Source: an uncultured Tateyamaria sp.
GTDB lineage: Bacteria; Pseudomonadota; Alphaproteobacteria; Rhodobacterales; Rhodobacteraceae
DNA length: 64,000 nt
NCBI RefSeq assembly: GCF_947487805.1
Contig: NZ_CANKXW010000008.1
Span: 1 to 64,000, forward strand
Direction of reading: 5' to 3'
The stretch's first letter is position 1. Each line of letters opens with the position of its first letter. A model generated the notes under the pieces. The model did not search any database. It was not told the DNA's origin and worked only from the letters and a program-made list of their open reading frames with translations. Position numbers and translations under genes: made by a program. Positions 18,313-28,149 of this stretch are shown here, piece by piece.

Positions 18313-20436
18313 TTGTACGATTTATCAAACTGGCGACAGCTGTCTGCGGACTATGGTTTTGTGCTTCCTGATGTAGAATGTCCAATCTCGGTGCCGCAGA
18401 TTCCGGGATTGCTGGTTGAATTGAACAACCTACAAGCTGCTGCTCAGGCCACATCGTTTGACGAACTCCATCGAGTCAGTGCCACAGTTGCGGAAGAGAT
18501 CATTCAAGCTCAGGCGAACGCGACCGGCGACGTCGAACGCGTTCTACTTGAATATGTTCAGTTCGAAGTGTCGATTGCGCCAATGATGGCTGCGATTAAG
18601 CGAGGTCGCTTCGATAGTGCATTTGACTGGATACACAACGGCCTAAGTGACAGCATAGAATCTAGTGCTCAACGAAAGTTTTTTGACGGACGACCATTTC
18701 GTTTCATCGGAGTTTTAGTTGACATGCTGCCAAACAGCTTTCCGAACACGTTTTTGGAATGGGCGGACGGTTTTTTCTATTATTGCCGCAATCAGTCCGC
18801 GCTATTTGCCCCGGCAGCTCAGATTGCTCCGCTCTTAGAAGAGACGATTTTCAGGTTGCCAGCCGATGGAAGCCTAGCAGTTAAAGCTGCTGTGAGCCTG
18901 ATGTGCTGGGGTAGAGATGTGGGGCATCAAAGCGCGGTTGGCGTCGCGACCGTTCTGAGACGCTTGTACGATAACGATGCACTACCCAGAGAAAACAAAG
19001 CTCAGATCGCCAAAGCATTTTCAACACGGAGCTGCGACTTGGTCGGAGATCCACACCACAGGTGGGCCAAGATCGTAATACGTGATTACGCCGACTTTTT
19101 GCTTCAGCACGAACCCTTTCAGTACCACTTCGCTTCATTCGAAAACGTGGGGGATTGGGATGAAAACGTAGTGTGGTTGATTGAAGCCGCCAAAGAATAC
19201 TCAGATGGAGTTCGCAATAGTTTCCCATCCTACACAGACTGGTTGATTTCTCTCGATCAACGATCCAGCTTATTGAGTCCGGTGGCAAAATTCGCGTTGG
19301 ACAATGATCGGTCGGCAGACTTCGCAAAAATTCTGGCCGCTTGGTATGACGGTGAAATTGAAACGGCTTCTGCTGGGTGCAGTGTCGTTTTGCCCACTGC
19401 TATTTCCGGTGTTGGGTTTCTCGGGAACGACACTGAAATGGTCAGTTTTCGGGGGAAATTTTCCGGCGAAACCGAAGTAGTGGAAGCGATGAATGAAACT
19501 ACCAACAATGCATTGGGAACAACGAGAACTGTACAAGCCGGTCCTGAGCTTGATGCAGCACCGGAGCGTCCCGGGCAGCCAAACAGAGATTGTGCAAGCG
19601 CATTCGAGGGAGCATTGTTCGACTTTTACAATGTTCCAGTTTTAGCCGAGAAACTGGCTGGATCGCCCGCTTTTACATGTTTTCCCCACAACCTTCACCC
19701 GCTTCAGGCGCTGCTGTCGCGGGAGACGAATGAATGCCGGCCTTTGAGTTCGAGTCTACGGACACCGCTTCCAGATCGCCCAATTCGGCGGGCAGCCATA
19801 TGGGCTTCATGTGATGATTGGTATTCTGAAATGGAGGCGGCCTCGGCGTCGGATTTTCTTCAACGGCACGGTGTCGAAGCACATGTCTATCTTGGGCGGG
19901 AGAGTGGTCGAGATGACTTTTTGGCAATGTACCGCGATCCTGCCTATGACTTCATTCATATAATTGGGCATGGAGCTTTCGATCACTGGCAACTCGGTTC
20001 GTCAAAAATCCTCGTAAATCAGGGTGAGGTTCTTGCTGTAGACGACCTAGTTGACCTCCACCCAGAAAAGGAAAGGAGGCGCCTTCTTTGTTTGAACATT
20101 TGTGATGGCGGCGTTTCAGATGGCTTGGGTGGGATACAAAAATTGGGGCTCGCACCTTCATTGGCCTCACCAGCGCAAGCGGCTGTTTCTCATCTTTGGC
20201 CCGTTGAACCCCGAGTGGCTTCAGCCTTTGGTTTGACAATTTGCTCCGAGTTGGTGGCGGCCCAAAATGACCATTTTGGTGCTTTTGCTGAAACTCTAAA
20301 AAGAGTTCGAGAACCTTGGGTGCAACGTGTTACGGCGCTGCGAGAACAGTTCGACGGCGAAATCATGGATCGCCTAGAAATCTTCAATGCACCAGATGAC
20401 ATTTTCGATTGGGCTTCACCCGTGTTCTTTCAGTAG
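18313..20436 (+). CDS. CHAT-domain (caspase-like) protein with long helical N-terminus
   Basis: C-terminus FIHIIGHGAFDHWQLGSSKILVNQGEVLAVDDLVDL...RRRLLCLNICDGGVSD, with the His (GHG) and Cys (NIC) of a CHAT dyad. TTG start with AAGGAA upstream. Confidence 0.78.
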   Translation: MYDLSNWRQLSADYGFVLPDVECPISVPQIPGLLVELNNLQAAAQATSFDELHRVSATVAEEIIQAQANATGDVERVLLEYVQFEVSIAPMMAAIKRGRFDSAFDWIHNGLSDSIESSAQRKFFDGRPFRFIGVLVDMLPNSFPNTFLEWADGFFYYCRNQSALFAPAAQIAPLLEETIFRLPADGSLAVKAAVSLMCWGRDVGHQSAVGVATVLRRLYDNDALPRENKAQIAKAFSTRSCDLVGDPHHRWAKIVIRDYADFLLQHEPFQYHFASFENVGDWDENVVWLIEAAKEYSDGVRNSFPSYTDWLISLDQRSSLLSPVAKFALDNDRSADFAKILAAWYDGEIETASAGCSVVLPTAISGVGFLGNDTEMVSFRGKFSGETEVVEAMNETTNNALGTTRTVQAGPELDAAPERPGQPNRDCASAFEGALFDFYNVPVLAEKLAGSPAFTCFPHNLHPLQALLSRETNECRPLSSSLRTPLPDRPIRRAAIWASCDDWYSEMEAASASDFLQRHGVEAHVYLGRESGRDDFLAMYRDPAYDFIHIIGHGAFDHWQLGSSKILVNQGEVLAVDDLVDLHPEKERRRLLCLNICDGGVSDGLGGIQKLGLAPSLASPAQAAVSHLWPVEPRVASAFGLTICSELVAAQNDHFGAFAETLKRVREPWVQRVTALREQFDGEIMDRLEIFNAPDDIFDWASPVFFQ

Positions 20437-20474
20437 CCACAAACAGTTGTCATCAGCCCCCTTTCCCCTTCGGC

Positions 20475-21482
20475 TCAGCAGTAGTCATCCATACAGTTTT
20501 CGTAACTATCTCCGGTCAGCTCGCAAAAGGTCTTTAGCGCGCCCTGCAAAGAGAAATACTGGTGTTCACTCCGATGGTAGAAAAACTCGCCACGAACCGA
20601 AATCTGAGCGACGGCCCAGTCTTTGATTGCGTTGGGGGCTGGGTTGTGTGTCAAGACGATCAAGGCATCTTCGGCAAGTGACCGTTGAACAACCAAGCTC
20701 TGATAGATGTCATTCCGTGCGAACACTTTTCCGAAGACGAGGTTTTCTGCATAGCGAGCCAACGCATCAACGGTCACTTCCGATGGGCATTCGGGAAACT
20801 CCGTGGGTATCCTCCAGCGAACTTGAACGACCGAAGGCGTGAGTGACTCGTACTCTTCTGGGTCCGGCTCGAAGTCAGCACGTTCAGCAGTTCCGTACAG
20901 CCATTCACCAATTGCACCACCGCTCGGAACCGCTCCGCTTCGCGCCCACGTTTCGAAGCGTGATTTTGCTTTGGCGGCCTCGTCCTTCGACACGGTTCGC
21001 ATCCAAGATACATCTGGATAGGAAGCGTCGCTTTGGACCTTCGACGGATCAGCAAGGAAAGCTTCGATTGAACCGTAGACCAGTTCTATTCGACGCACAG
21101 TGATCTCGTTCAATAGGGCGTTTTCCAATCGCGTTAGCCACCGCAGGTTTTCCGGTCGGTTGTTCGCACGGTTCGTGTCAATGTGATCTACGACATGCTG
21201 ATCGGTGGGTGGTTTACCGTGAAACGCGGAGCAAACAATGCGGTGCACAGGGACGCCCGCCAAATATTGGTATCCGGTTGTCAGGCTTTGGCGTCCGAAT
21301 GTCCAAGTTTTGTCGAGAGGACGGGCGCGCTTTCGATATTCATTGAAGCGAAAAACCGCCCCGTTGTCGCGAACGAGATACCGCTCACCCCGATATTCAA
21401 CTTCGATTTCGTTTTCGTAAACTTCAAGCAGGTGATCTTGATCGCCTAATGGCAATTTTGTTTGGTCCAAAGATGGCATCAC
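20475..21482 (-). CDS. HNH endonuclease
   Basis: VHRIVCSAFHGKPPTDQHVVDHIDTNRANNRPENLRWLTRLENALLN. Confidence 0.88.
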   Translation of the reverse strand: MMPSLDQTKLPLGDQDHLLEVYENEIEVEYRGERYLVRDNGAVFRFNEYRKRARPLDKTWTFGRQSLTTGYQYLAGVPVHRIVCSAFHGKPPTDQHVVDHIDTNRANNRPENLRWLTRLENALLNEITVRRIELVYGSIEAFLADPSKVQSDASYPDVSWMRTVSKDEAAKAKSRFETWARSGAVPSGGAIGEWLYGTAERADFEPDPEEYESLTPSVVQVRWRIPTEFPECPSEVTVDALARYAENLVFGKVFARNDIYQSLVVQRSLAEDALIVLTHNPAPNAIKDWAVAQISVRGEFFYHRSEHQYFSLQGALKTFCELTGDSYENCMDDYC

Positions 21483-21754
21483 ACTCTCCAGTGCAAAATT
21501 GCCTCGGCCTTCCCCAGACTACTCGATCTGGTGCCGGTTGTTGTTGGCAGACATGAAACACGGCGTCAGGCGCTGCCTTATGCTCCGAAACGCAACCGAA
21601 GAATGTCGTGCATATTGTCACGAAGTCAAACAACGATTGAATTCGTTCAAAAGCACCAAGCTCACCATACAGCCAGTGCAGAGCGAACCAAAACCCTGCA
21701 AGCCTTCTAGAGTTGTCCCTGACGCAGCACGGCCGCCCATCTTATCATGGGCTT

Positions 21755-22948
21755 ATGAAACGCAAACTAACCACCAAGTTCATCGAAGGGCAAAAGCCTG
21801 ATCAGTCAAAGCGCCTCGATTTTCGGGACGAGCTGATGCCGGGTCTTGTCCTGCGCATCAGCACGTCCGGCACCAAGACGTTCTGCCTGCACAAGCGCAT
21901 CAACGGCAAAATGCGCCGCCTGACCATCGGACGGTTCGGCGTCGTGTCGCTGGCCGAGGCGCGTGAACGAGTGCGACAGGTTCTTTACGAAATCGAGACT
22001 GGGCGCTTTGAGGAACGCACCGGCATTGAGGTCGAAACCAAACCAACGCTGGGTGACGTGATCCCCGACTACATCGAAAAGCACGCCAAGGTTCACAACC
22101 GCGACTGGAAACGCAAGGCAGCCCTGCTGGCAAAGTTCACCACCCTGCACGGCAAAAGGATCGACGAGATCAAGCGCGCCGATGTCGTGAAAGCCTGCGA
22201 CGTGATCCACAAATCCGCGCCGGTCAGCGCGAACCGCGCGCTGGCCCACCTCAAGCACCTGATGGGCTGGTGTGTAGAGCGCGGTATGATCGATGCCTCC
22301 CCCATCGCCGGGATGAAACCGCTGTCCAAGGAACGGTCGCGCGAGCGCGTGCTGACAGAAGATGAGCTGGGCGCGCTATGGGCAGCCTGTGGCGCCGAAG
22401 GCTATCCTTTCGGGGATTGCATGAAGCTGTTGATCCTCAGCGGCCAGAGGCGCGCCGAGGTCGCTGAAATGCGCTGGTCGGAACTCGACGTCGAAAAACG
22501 CCTGTGGACCCTGCCCTCGCAGCGCGCGAAGAACGGCAGGCAGCACACGGTGCCGATCACCGACGCGATGATGGACGTGCTGCGCAGGGTGCCGAGGTTC
22601 ATTGGGTCGGACTACGTGTTCACGACCACCGGCAAATCGCCCGTGTCGGGCTTCGGTCGCCTGAAAGACCGGCTCGACAAGGCGCTGCCCGAAGGCACGG
22701 AACCGTGGATCATTCACGACCTGCGCCGCACGATGTCCACCAACATGGCGATGCTGGGCGTCCCCCAGCCCGTCACCGAAGCCCTATTGAACCACAAGAC
22801 GGGTGTGGTCTCGGGCGTGGCCGCTATCTACAATGTCTATTCATACGCGGACGAGAAGCGCGAGGCATTGGGCAAGTGGAATGAGCGTATCGAAAAAATC
22901 ACAGCGACCAAGAATGATCAGCAAGCTGAAAGGCGACATCACGCCTGA
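21755..22948 (+). CDS. DUF4102-type tyrosine integrase (complete)
   Basis: GLVLRISTSGTKTFCLHKRINGKMRRLTIGRFGVVSLAEARERV; catalytic LSGQRRAEVAEMRW, WIIHDLRRTMSTNMAMLGV, IYNVYSY. Confidence 0.95.
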   Translation: MKRKLTTKFIEGQKPDQSKRLDFRDELMPGLVLRISTSGTKTFCLHKRINGKMRRLTIGRFGVVSLAEARERVRQVLYEIETGRFEERTGIEVETKPTLGDVIPDYIEKHAKVHNRDWKRKAALLAKFTTLHGKRIDEIKRADVVKACDVIHKSAPVSANRALAHLKHLMGWCVERGMIDASPIAGMKPLSKERSRERVLTEDELGALWAACGAEGYPFGDCMKLLILSGQRRAEVAEMRWSELDVEKRLWTLPSQRAKNGRQHTVPITDAMMDVLRRVPRFIGSDYVFTTTGKSPVSGFGRLKDRLDKALPEGTEPWIIHDLRRTMSTNMAMLGVPQPVTEALLNHKTGVVSGVAAIYNVYSYADEKREALGKWNERIEKITATKNDQQAERRHHA

Positions 22949-23648
22949 GCGTTGGGTTGGTGAAGCCAGCAAGGACTTCCCTTGCGGTCATAATCCGTGG
23001 TCCGAAATCTACACCGATGACGCTGCGCTCAAGATTGCAGGCACGTTGAGGCTTGAGAACCGAGCCGACATCACTGCGTTGCGCCTCCAACTCGCCGCCA
23101 CAGCCGAATACCTTCTGTCTGTTTTCAATTTCGCAGGTGGGGCCGCGACCCCGGCCCAAAAATACGCTTGGGCCGCAAAGATCGATACTACCTCTCGCCG
23201 CCTATTAACAGAATTGGCCGAGTCCGACGACCTGTTGTCATCGGTGATTGTCCGCTCCGGGCGGAACAAAACCTCTCGCCTCGTTCCTGCGTCCGAAATG
23301 CGGCAAAGGGTGCATGAGGCAAGAAATGCCGTTTCGGCTCTTCTTGAATTGCTTCAGGCGGTTTCCGCCACACCCAAAGAAGACGGGATTGCGACGGCAT
23401 ATGCCGAAACAATTCAATTGACTGTCGATGGAATGACAGAGGTTTTCATCGCCTTCAAGGGGATCGAAAACGTGAAACGTTCGGCATCATCCGGCCATAT
23501 CGATGGTGAGTTTCCAGAGTTCATCCGAGCGTCAGCGCGTCCACTTCTTGCCGCCTATTTTTCCAAAACCTCGAAAGATGCGAAGCGGTTCGAAAACTTG
23601 AATAGACAGATACAAGCGGCTGTGGCTGCCTACCGCCTCTACGATTGA
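22914..23648 (+). CDS. Hypothetical protein
   Basis: ATG at 22914 (MISKLKGDITPERW...), overlapping the integrase 3' end. Confidence 0.6.
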   Translation: MISKLKGDITPERWVGEASKDFPCGHNPWSEIYTDDAALKIAGTLRLENRADITALRLQLAATAEYLLSVFNFAGGAATPAQKYAWAAKIDTTSRRLLTELAESDDLLSSVIVRSGRNKTSRLVPASEMRQRVHEARNAVSALLELLQAVSATPKEDGIATAYAETIQLTVDGMTEVFIAFKGIENVKRSASSGHIDGEFPEFIRASARPLLAAYFSKTSKDAKRFENLNRQIQAAVAAYRLYD

Positions 23649-23761
23649 ACAAAACGGCTTCAAATGGACCTATCCCGTTCATAGTGCCGAAATGACACGC
23701 CCTGAAATCCATGCGACTGCTTTGTCAGGAACCGGTTCCCTTTAGTCAGAAAGGGAAAATC

Positions 23762-23986
23762 ATGACAGACGACAAAGCAAGTAAGATGCTGGCAACGCGC
23801 GACGACTTGAAGCGCATGGGCATCAAAGTCTCCAACGTTACGCTGCTTCGCTGGGAGGCACGCGGACGGTTCCCGCGCAGAATCCGTATGGCGGGCACCA
23901 CTGTCGCGTGGTTCCTGTCTGAGATCGAGGACTGGCTGAAAGAGCGTGCCAAGGAACGCGCTCGCACGCACTACGCCGACTACTAA
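23762..23986 (+). CDS. AlpA-family regulator
   Basis: LATRDDLKRMGIKVSNVTLLRWEARGRFPRRIRMAGTTVAWFLSEIEDWLKER. Confidence 0.9.
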   Translation: MTDDKASKMLATRDDLKRMGIKVSNVTLLRWEARGRFPRRIRMAGTTVAWFLSEIEDWLKERAKERARTHYADY

Positions 23987-24009
23987 TCACCCAGATAAGG
24001 AGAACCGGG

Positions 24010-25782
24010 ATGCGAAAGGCATTTCGTTTCGAGGGTGATATGCTGTCATCTTCGATAATCAAGGCCGCGCTCGCTTGGGCGCGGAACGGCGGCAAAATCG
24101 TCGCTTTGCATGGCATTGGCGATGACGGCCAATGCACATGCGGCAAGCCTGATTGCAAGAGTCCGGGCAAGCATCCTATCGCGGAATTGTTTCCGAAGGG
24201 GCAGCATAGTGCCACGAGTAGCGCGGTTAAAATCCGTCGCGCGTTCAAGAAGCACCCCAATGCCAACTTCGGCGTGATCCTGCCGCCGGGGTTGGTGGTG
24301 CTCGATGTTGACGGCCCGGAGGGGGCCGAAACCTTCAAGAGGCTGAACCTCCCACCGACTCTGTCGGTTCGAACGGGTCGCGGAACACACTACTACTTCC
24401 GCGCCTCGGAGGCTCTACCCAAGAGGAAAGCGCGGCTAGCTGGCATAGACATCAAGGACAACGCCAGTGGATATCTCGTTGGCCCGCCCAGCATGCACAA
24501 ATGCGGTAGCCGGTATCGCGTACAGCGCGGAGAGGACCGCTTGGCGGCGTTGCCTGCCGACTTCGTGCGAGCGCTTGCGCGCGACAAAAGCCGCACAGAG
24601 AACTTCGACACGGTTGGTGCCTTCAAAGCTGGAAGCCGTAACATTGAACTGACCAAAATTGCCGGATCACTCAGATTTCGCGGGCTGACCGAAACGGCAA
24701 TCGAAGGCGCTTTGCAGGCGATCAACGCTGCGGCGTGTAGTCCACCCCTCGACGACAATGAGGTCGAGCGTATTGCCTCCAGTGTCGGCAAATACGAAGC
24801 CGGGCATGAAGAGGCTTTTGGCTGGCTCGGAGACGTCGAGGAATCCACGCCGCAATTCTCGATGTATCCTTATGTCGTGAAAGGTGCCTTGACTGTCCTC
24901 GACGGGAACATGGGGCAAGGGAAATCCACCTTCACCTGCGCCATCGCGGCCGCCGTGACGACAGGGAAGCCCCCGCCGTTCGTGGATGACATCGAAAAAG
25001 GCTCAGTCCTTTTCATGTCTGCGGAGGACGATCCGTCGCGGGTGCTGAAACCCCGCCTCATGCAGGCCGGGGCCGATGTCTCGAAAGTCCGCTTCCAACA
25101 GGAGCCGTTTTCCTTGGACGAGCGCGGCTTGGCGTTGCTCCGGCAAGAACTGTCGGCGAACACACCCGCCCTTGTCGTGATCGATCCGATAATCGCTTTC
25201 ATGAAGGAAGGTGCGGACGGGAACAAGGCGACGGAGACCATGCACTTCATGGTGCAGATCGACCAACTGGCGCGCGAGTTCGACACGGCCATCCTGATCG
25301 TGCGGCACCTTCGGAAGGCGCGGGCTGACCATGCCATGCACCAAGGTATCGGGTCGATTTCGATATCGGCTCGAGTGCGGTCGGGCCTGATCCTCGCGCC
25401 GCATCCCGACGACCCGCGCTTGCGCGCGGTAGCCCATGCCAAGTCGAACTATGCCGAACCCGGGCCGACAATCGTGTTCGAGATGCAGAGCACTGGCCCG
25501 CGCTCGCATCCCCGCGTGAAATGGCATGCCTGTGAGCCTGAGTTGACGGTGGGCGAACTACTCGCGCCTTCCGAGGCCGAACGGGGTCGACCACCACGGG
25601 AACGTGACACAGCGACCGCGTGGCTGAAAAGCGTGCTGCGCAAAGGCCCAGTCAAGAAGAAGGTGCTAGACGGCTGGGCCAAGGAGGAAGGGGTTTCACT
25701 CCCGACGCTCCGGCGCGCAGGCGAAGCACTCGGCGTGGTGAAGTCCAAGGACGGGAAAGCTTCTGTTTGGGCGCTGCCCTGA
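24010..25782 (+). CDS. Bifunctional primase-polymerase / RepA-like AAA helicase
   Basis: Prim-pol-like N-terminus (VLDVDGPEGAETFKRL...SVRTGRGTHYYF) plus VLDGNMGQGKSTFTCAIAAAV and GSVLFMSAEDDPSRVLKPRL. Confidence 0.88.
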   Translation: MRKAFRFEGDMLSSSIIKAALAWARNGGKIVALHGIGDDGQCTCGKPDCKSPGKHPIAELFPKGQHSATSSAVKIRRAFKKHPNANFGVILPPGLVVLDVDGPEGAETFKRLNLPPTLSVRTGRGTHYYFRASEALPKRKARLAGIDIKDNASGYLVGPPSMHKCGSRYRVQRGEDRLAALPADFVRALARDKSRTENFDTVGAFKAGSRNIELTKIAGSLRFRGLTETAIEGALQAINAAACSPPLDDNEVERIASSVGKYEAGHEEAFGWLGDVEESTPQFSMYPYVVKGALTVLDGNMGQGKSTFTCAIAAAVTTGKPPPFVDDIEKGSVLFMSAEDDPSRVLKPRLMQAGADVSKVRFQQEPFSLDERGLALLRQELSANTPALVVIDPIIAFMKEGADGNKATETMHFMVQIDQLAREFDTAILIVRHLRKARADHAMHQGIGSISISARVRSGLILAPHPDDPRLRAVAHAKSNYAEPGPTIVFEMQSTGPRSHPRVKWHACEPELTVGELLAPSEAERGRPPRERDTATAWLKSVLRKGPVKKKVLDGWAKEEGVSLPTLRRAGEALGVVKSKDGKASVWALP

Positions 25783-25798
25783 ACCATGCCACCAGCAT

Positions 25799-25842
25799 CA
25801 CTTGCTCAGAAGTCGCACACGTATGGGATTTTTGAGCAAGTG
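25799..25842. repeat. 10-bp perfect inverted repeat after the primase-helicase
   Basis: CACTTGCTCA 25799-25808 / TGAGCAAGTG 25833-25842. Confidence 0.55.
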
Positions 25843-25901
25843 TTCATCCCCACAAAAAACCGCGCTCCGACGAGTGCAAATTGGAAGAGAAAGAGGACAA
25901 A

Positions 25902-26120
25902 ATGCCCGAACGTGCAGAACACCTAACCCAACTAGGAAATGCAATTTTTGACGCTATTGAGATCGAGTTGGAGCGGCAGGAAAACTTGCAGATCGATTTG
26001 ACCTGTATGGAAATCGCGAAAATCTTGATCGAGATTGCACACGCCCACATGTCATTTGATATGATGAGCGACGAAGAGCTTTCCGAATATGGATGTGTCG
26101 ATGGGCAGAAATTGAACTGA
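25902..26120 (+). CDS. Small acidic hypothetical protein
   Basis: MPERAEHLTQLGNAIFDAIEIELERQENLQIDLTCMEIAKILIEIAHAHMSFD. Confidence 0.5.
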   Translation: MPERAEHLTQLGNAIFDAIEIELERQENLQIDLTCMEIAKILIEIAHAHMSFDMMSDEELSEYGCVDGQKLN

Positions 26121-26512
26121 CCCATAGATCAGCTTCAGAAACTAAAATCATGGCGGGGGCTGTCATCCGAGGTGGCCTGCGCCCAATTCTCTACTGGCGG
26201 ATGGCCTATGACGAAACGAGCGGCTGAGGGTTGATAACCTCGGCAGTCGATATGACCCCTTGCCCGTCCAAAGGGCGCGCGCCGTTAAAAAAACGCCTCC
26301 CCCCATGCCCCTGTGGTCGCCTTTCGCCGGTGCCGCTTCCGGCAGTGCGCGGAACACGTCAGACCGACCCGTTGACTATCTATCAGTCTGTCGGACGCAA
26401 GCCGGAGACAAATTGCCGAGCCTTTTCATGCGGTCCGCATTGGCAAGAGGTTTCAGCAGCGCTCGCCGGGTTCCACTCGGGTGGCAAACTGCTTGGGCGG
26501 AGGTGCTGGCGG

Positions 26513-26743
26513 TCATCCCTGCACCCACCCCATGCGATGGTAGTGGCGCAGCACGATGGCGCGATTGAACAGGGGGAAGCCGACCCACAGCCCGCTGGCC
26601 GTGATCAGCGACAAGAGCGCCCACCAGAACATGCCCTTGAACAGGTAATACAGGGGACCGAACAATAGACACCATAGCCGGTGCCAGTTGCCCAAGATGG
26701 TTTTCGTCTGGCCGTTGAAGGCCCACATCGAGCGGATCGTCAT
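26513..26743 (-). CDS. Small DUF2628-like membrane protein
   Basis: MTIRSMWAFNGQTKTILGNWHRLWCLLFGPLYYLFKGMFWWALLSLITASGLWVGFPLFNRAIVLRHYHRMGW. Confidence 0.6.
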   Translation of the reverse strand: MTIRSMWAFNGQTKTILGNWHRLWCLLFGPLYYLFKGMFWWALLSLITASGLWVGFPLFNRAIVLRHYHRMGWVQG

Positions 26744-27217
26744 ATCCGTCTCCTTGTTTTCGGGTTCGACGCAAGCGCGATAAGATCCAAGGTAGCTCCG
26801 TGTCAGGGCAATTCCTGCGGCGACGAGGAAGGCCGTGTCCGTCCCGGCAGCCATCAGGAGGTCGGCACCCCTGCACGCTCTGTAACGGGCGCACCGGGGC
26901 GGGAGGGCGATTTCTGCTAGGTCGAGGCGGTCTAGCGCATGGATCACTCTCAGCGGCGCTCTCCGTGGCTCTGGCGAGCGGCATGGCCCTCTGGGCCTGC
27001 GCCCCACATCCCGCGCAGAACAAGCACGCCTCGGCGCGGCGCCCAGCGCGCCAGCCGGGATTGCGACGGGATCACCACGTCTGAGGCACGCCCCGGCGCT
27101 CCTGGCTCAACACAACACCGCCGCGCACGCGTTTGACCGCGCCTGCCAGGGCTTGGTTTGGGATCATCCAGCGTTGGCGACTTGCAGCGCCGCTTGGCCT
27201 CTCGACTATTTTTTTAA

Positions 27218-27679
27218 TCAGGCCGCATCGAAGTTCGCTGGATCGCTAAAGAAAGCTTCAACCCTCGCTTTAGTAAAAGGTTTTCCCCCAAACCAATGCT
27301 GCTTGAAGCTCTTCATCATGTGCTTGCACCCTAGCTTGTCGTACTGCTGGACTTTTCGAGGGAACTCGATGTTGAGAAAAGGGCGGCGCGCTTCCGAACT
27401 CGACCCATGATGCGGCCCTTGCGTGGTCTCAATTAGTTCGAAACCATGGTATTTTCCATCGAACGATAGCCAATGCCGTACGCAATGCGTCCCCGCCAAC
27501 GCTGGAGGAAGCCTTATCGCGCGGGCTCGATCTGCCAGTGTCTCAGCCTGCGCCGCGAGGGGGCCTTTGAACGCACCGTTTTCTAGAGCCCAGAAAAACC
27601 AATCCGGATCAGCAACAAGGACTTGCGGCAAGGATTTACCTTTGCCTTTCCACTTTCCGAAGTCGACCACATTCCACAA
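27218..27679 (-). CDS. Hypothetical protein
   Basis: 153-aa ORF beginning MWNVVDFGKWKGKGKSLPQVLVADPDWFFWALENGAF. Confidence 0.55.
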   Translation of the reverse strand: MWNVVDFGKWKGKGKSLPQVLVADPDWFFWALENGAFKGPLAAQAETLADRARAIRLPPALAGTHCVRHWLSFDGKYHGFELIETTQGPHHGSSSEARRPFLNIEFPRKVQQYDKLGCKHMMKSFKQHWFGGKPFTKARVEAFFSDPANFDAA

Positions 27680-27925
27680 GGGGCCCGCCCTCCCGGCAAC
27701 CTATTAATGTTTTGCTTACTGTCGTCGAAAACCGGTTGCCCAACAAGTATTGGCTGCCATCCAACCTGTTCACGGCCTATGCGCAAAAATGCTCCAAGAC
27801 TTAGATGTTGCATCCGCTGTTCGACCACAGGGCATCACTGGAGCAAAAATTTGTAGTTGGGATTGTCCCTGACACGCTCAAGGCCTTCGTCTTATCGATC
27901 TTCATCAGCAACTTAGGAGATCGAA

Positions 27926-28126
27926 ATGACCGACATCGTGACGCTCAAGGCCATCTGCGAAGAACTCAAGATCGACCCGCGCGAAGCCCGCGAACGCCTA
28001 CGCGCTGTTGCCAGTGATGCCAAGGCGAACCCCGAACTGGCAAAGGCGAGGAAACCGCGCACACCGTGGCAGTGGGTTAAGGGCTCCGCCGCCGAGAAGG
28101 AGGCCCTTAGAGCTCTTCGCAAGTAG
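27926..28126 (+). CDS. Small conserved-looking protein
   Basis: MTDIVTLKAICEELKIDPREARERLRAVASDAK..., with a ribosome-binding-site-like AGGAG upstream. Confidence 0.6.
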   Translation: MTDIVTLKAICEELKIDPREARERLRAVASDAKANPELAKARKPRTPWQWVKGSAAEKEALRALRK

Positions 28127-28149
28127 GTTACACAAGTTCAAAGGATCGA

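Noticed and set aside
17950-18313. Bacterial gasdermin gene next to the CHAT protein
   Set aside because: Only about 360 bp lie between the att and the CHAT gene, and no suitable ORF or hydrophobic-tail protein occurs beside it.
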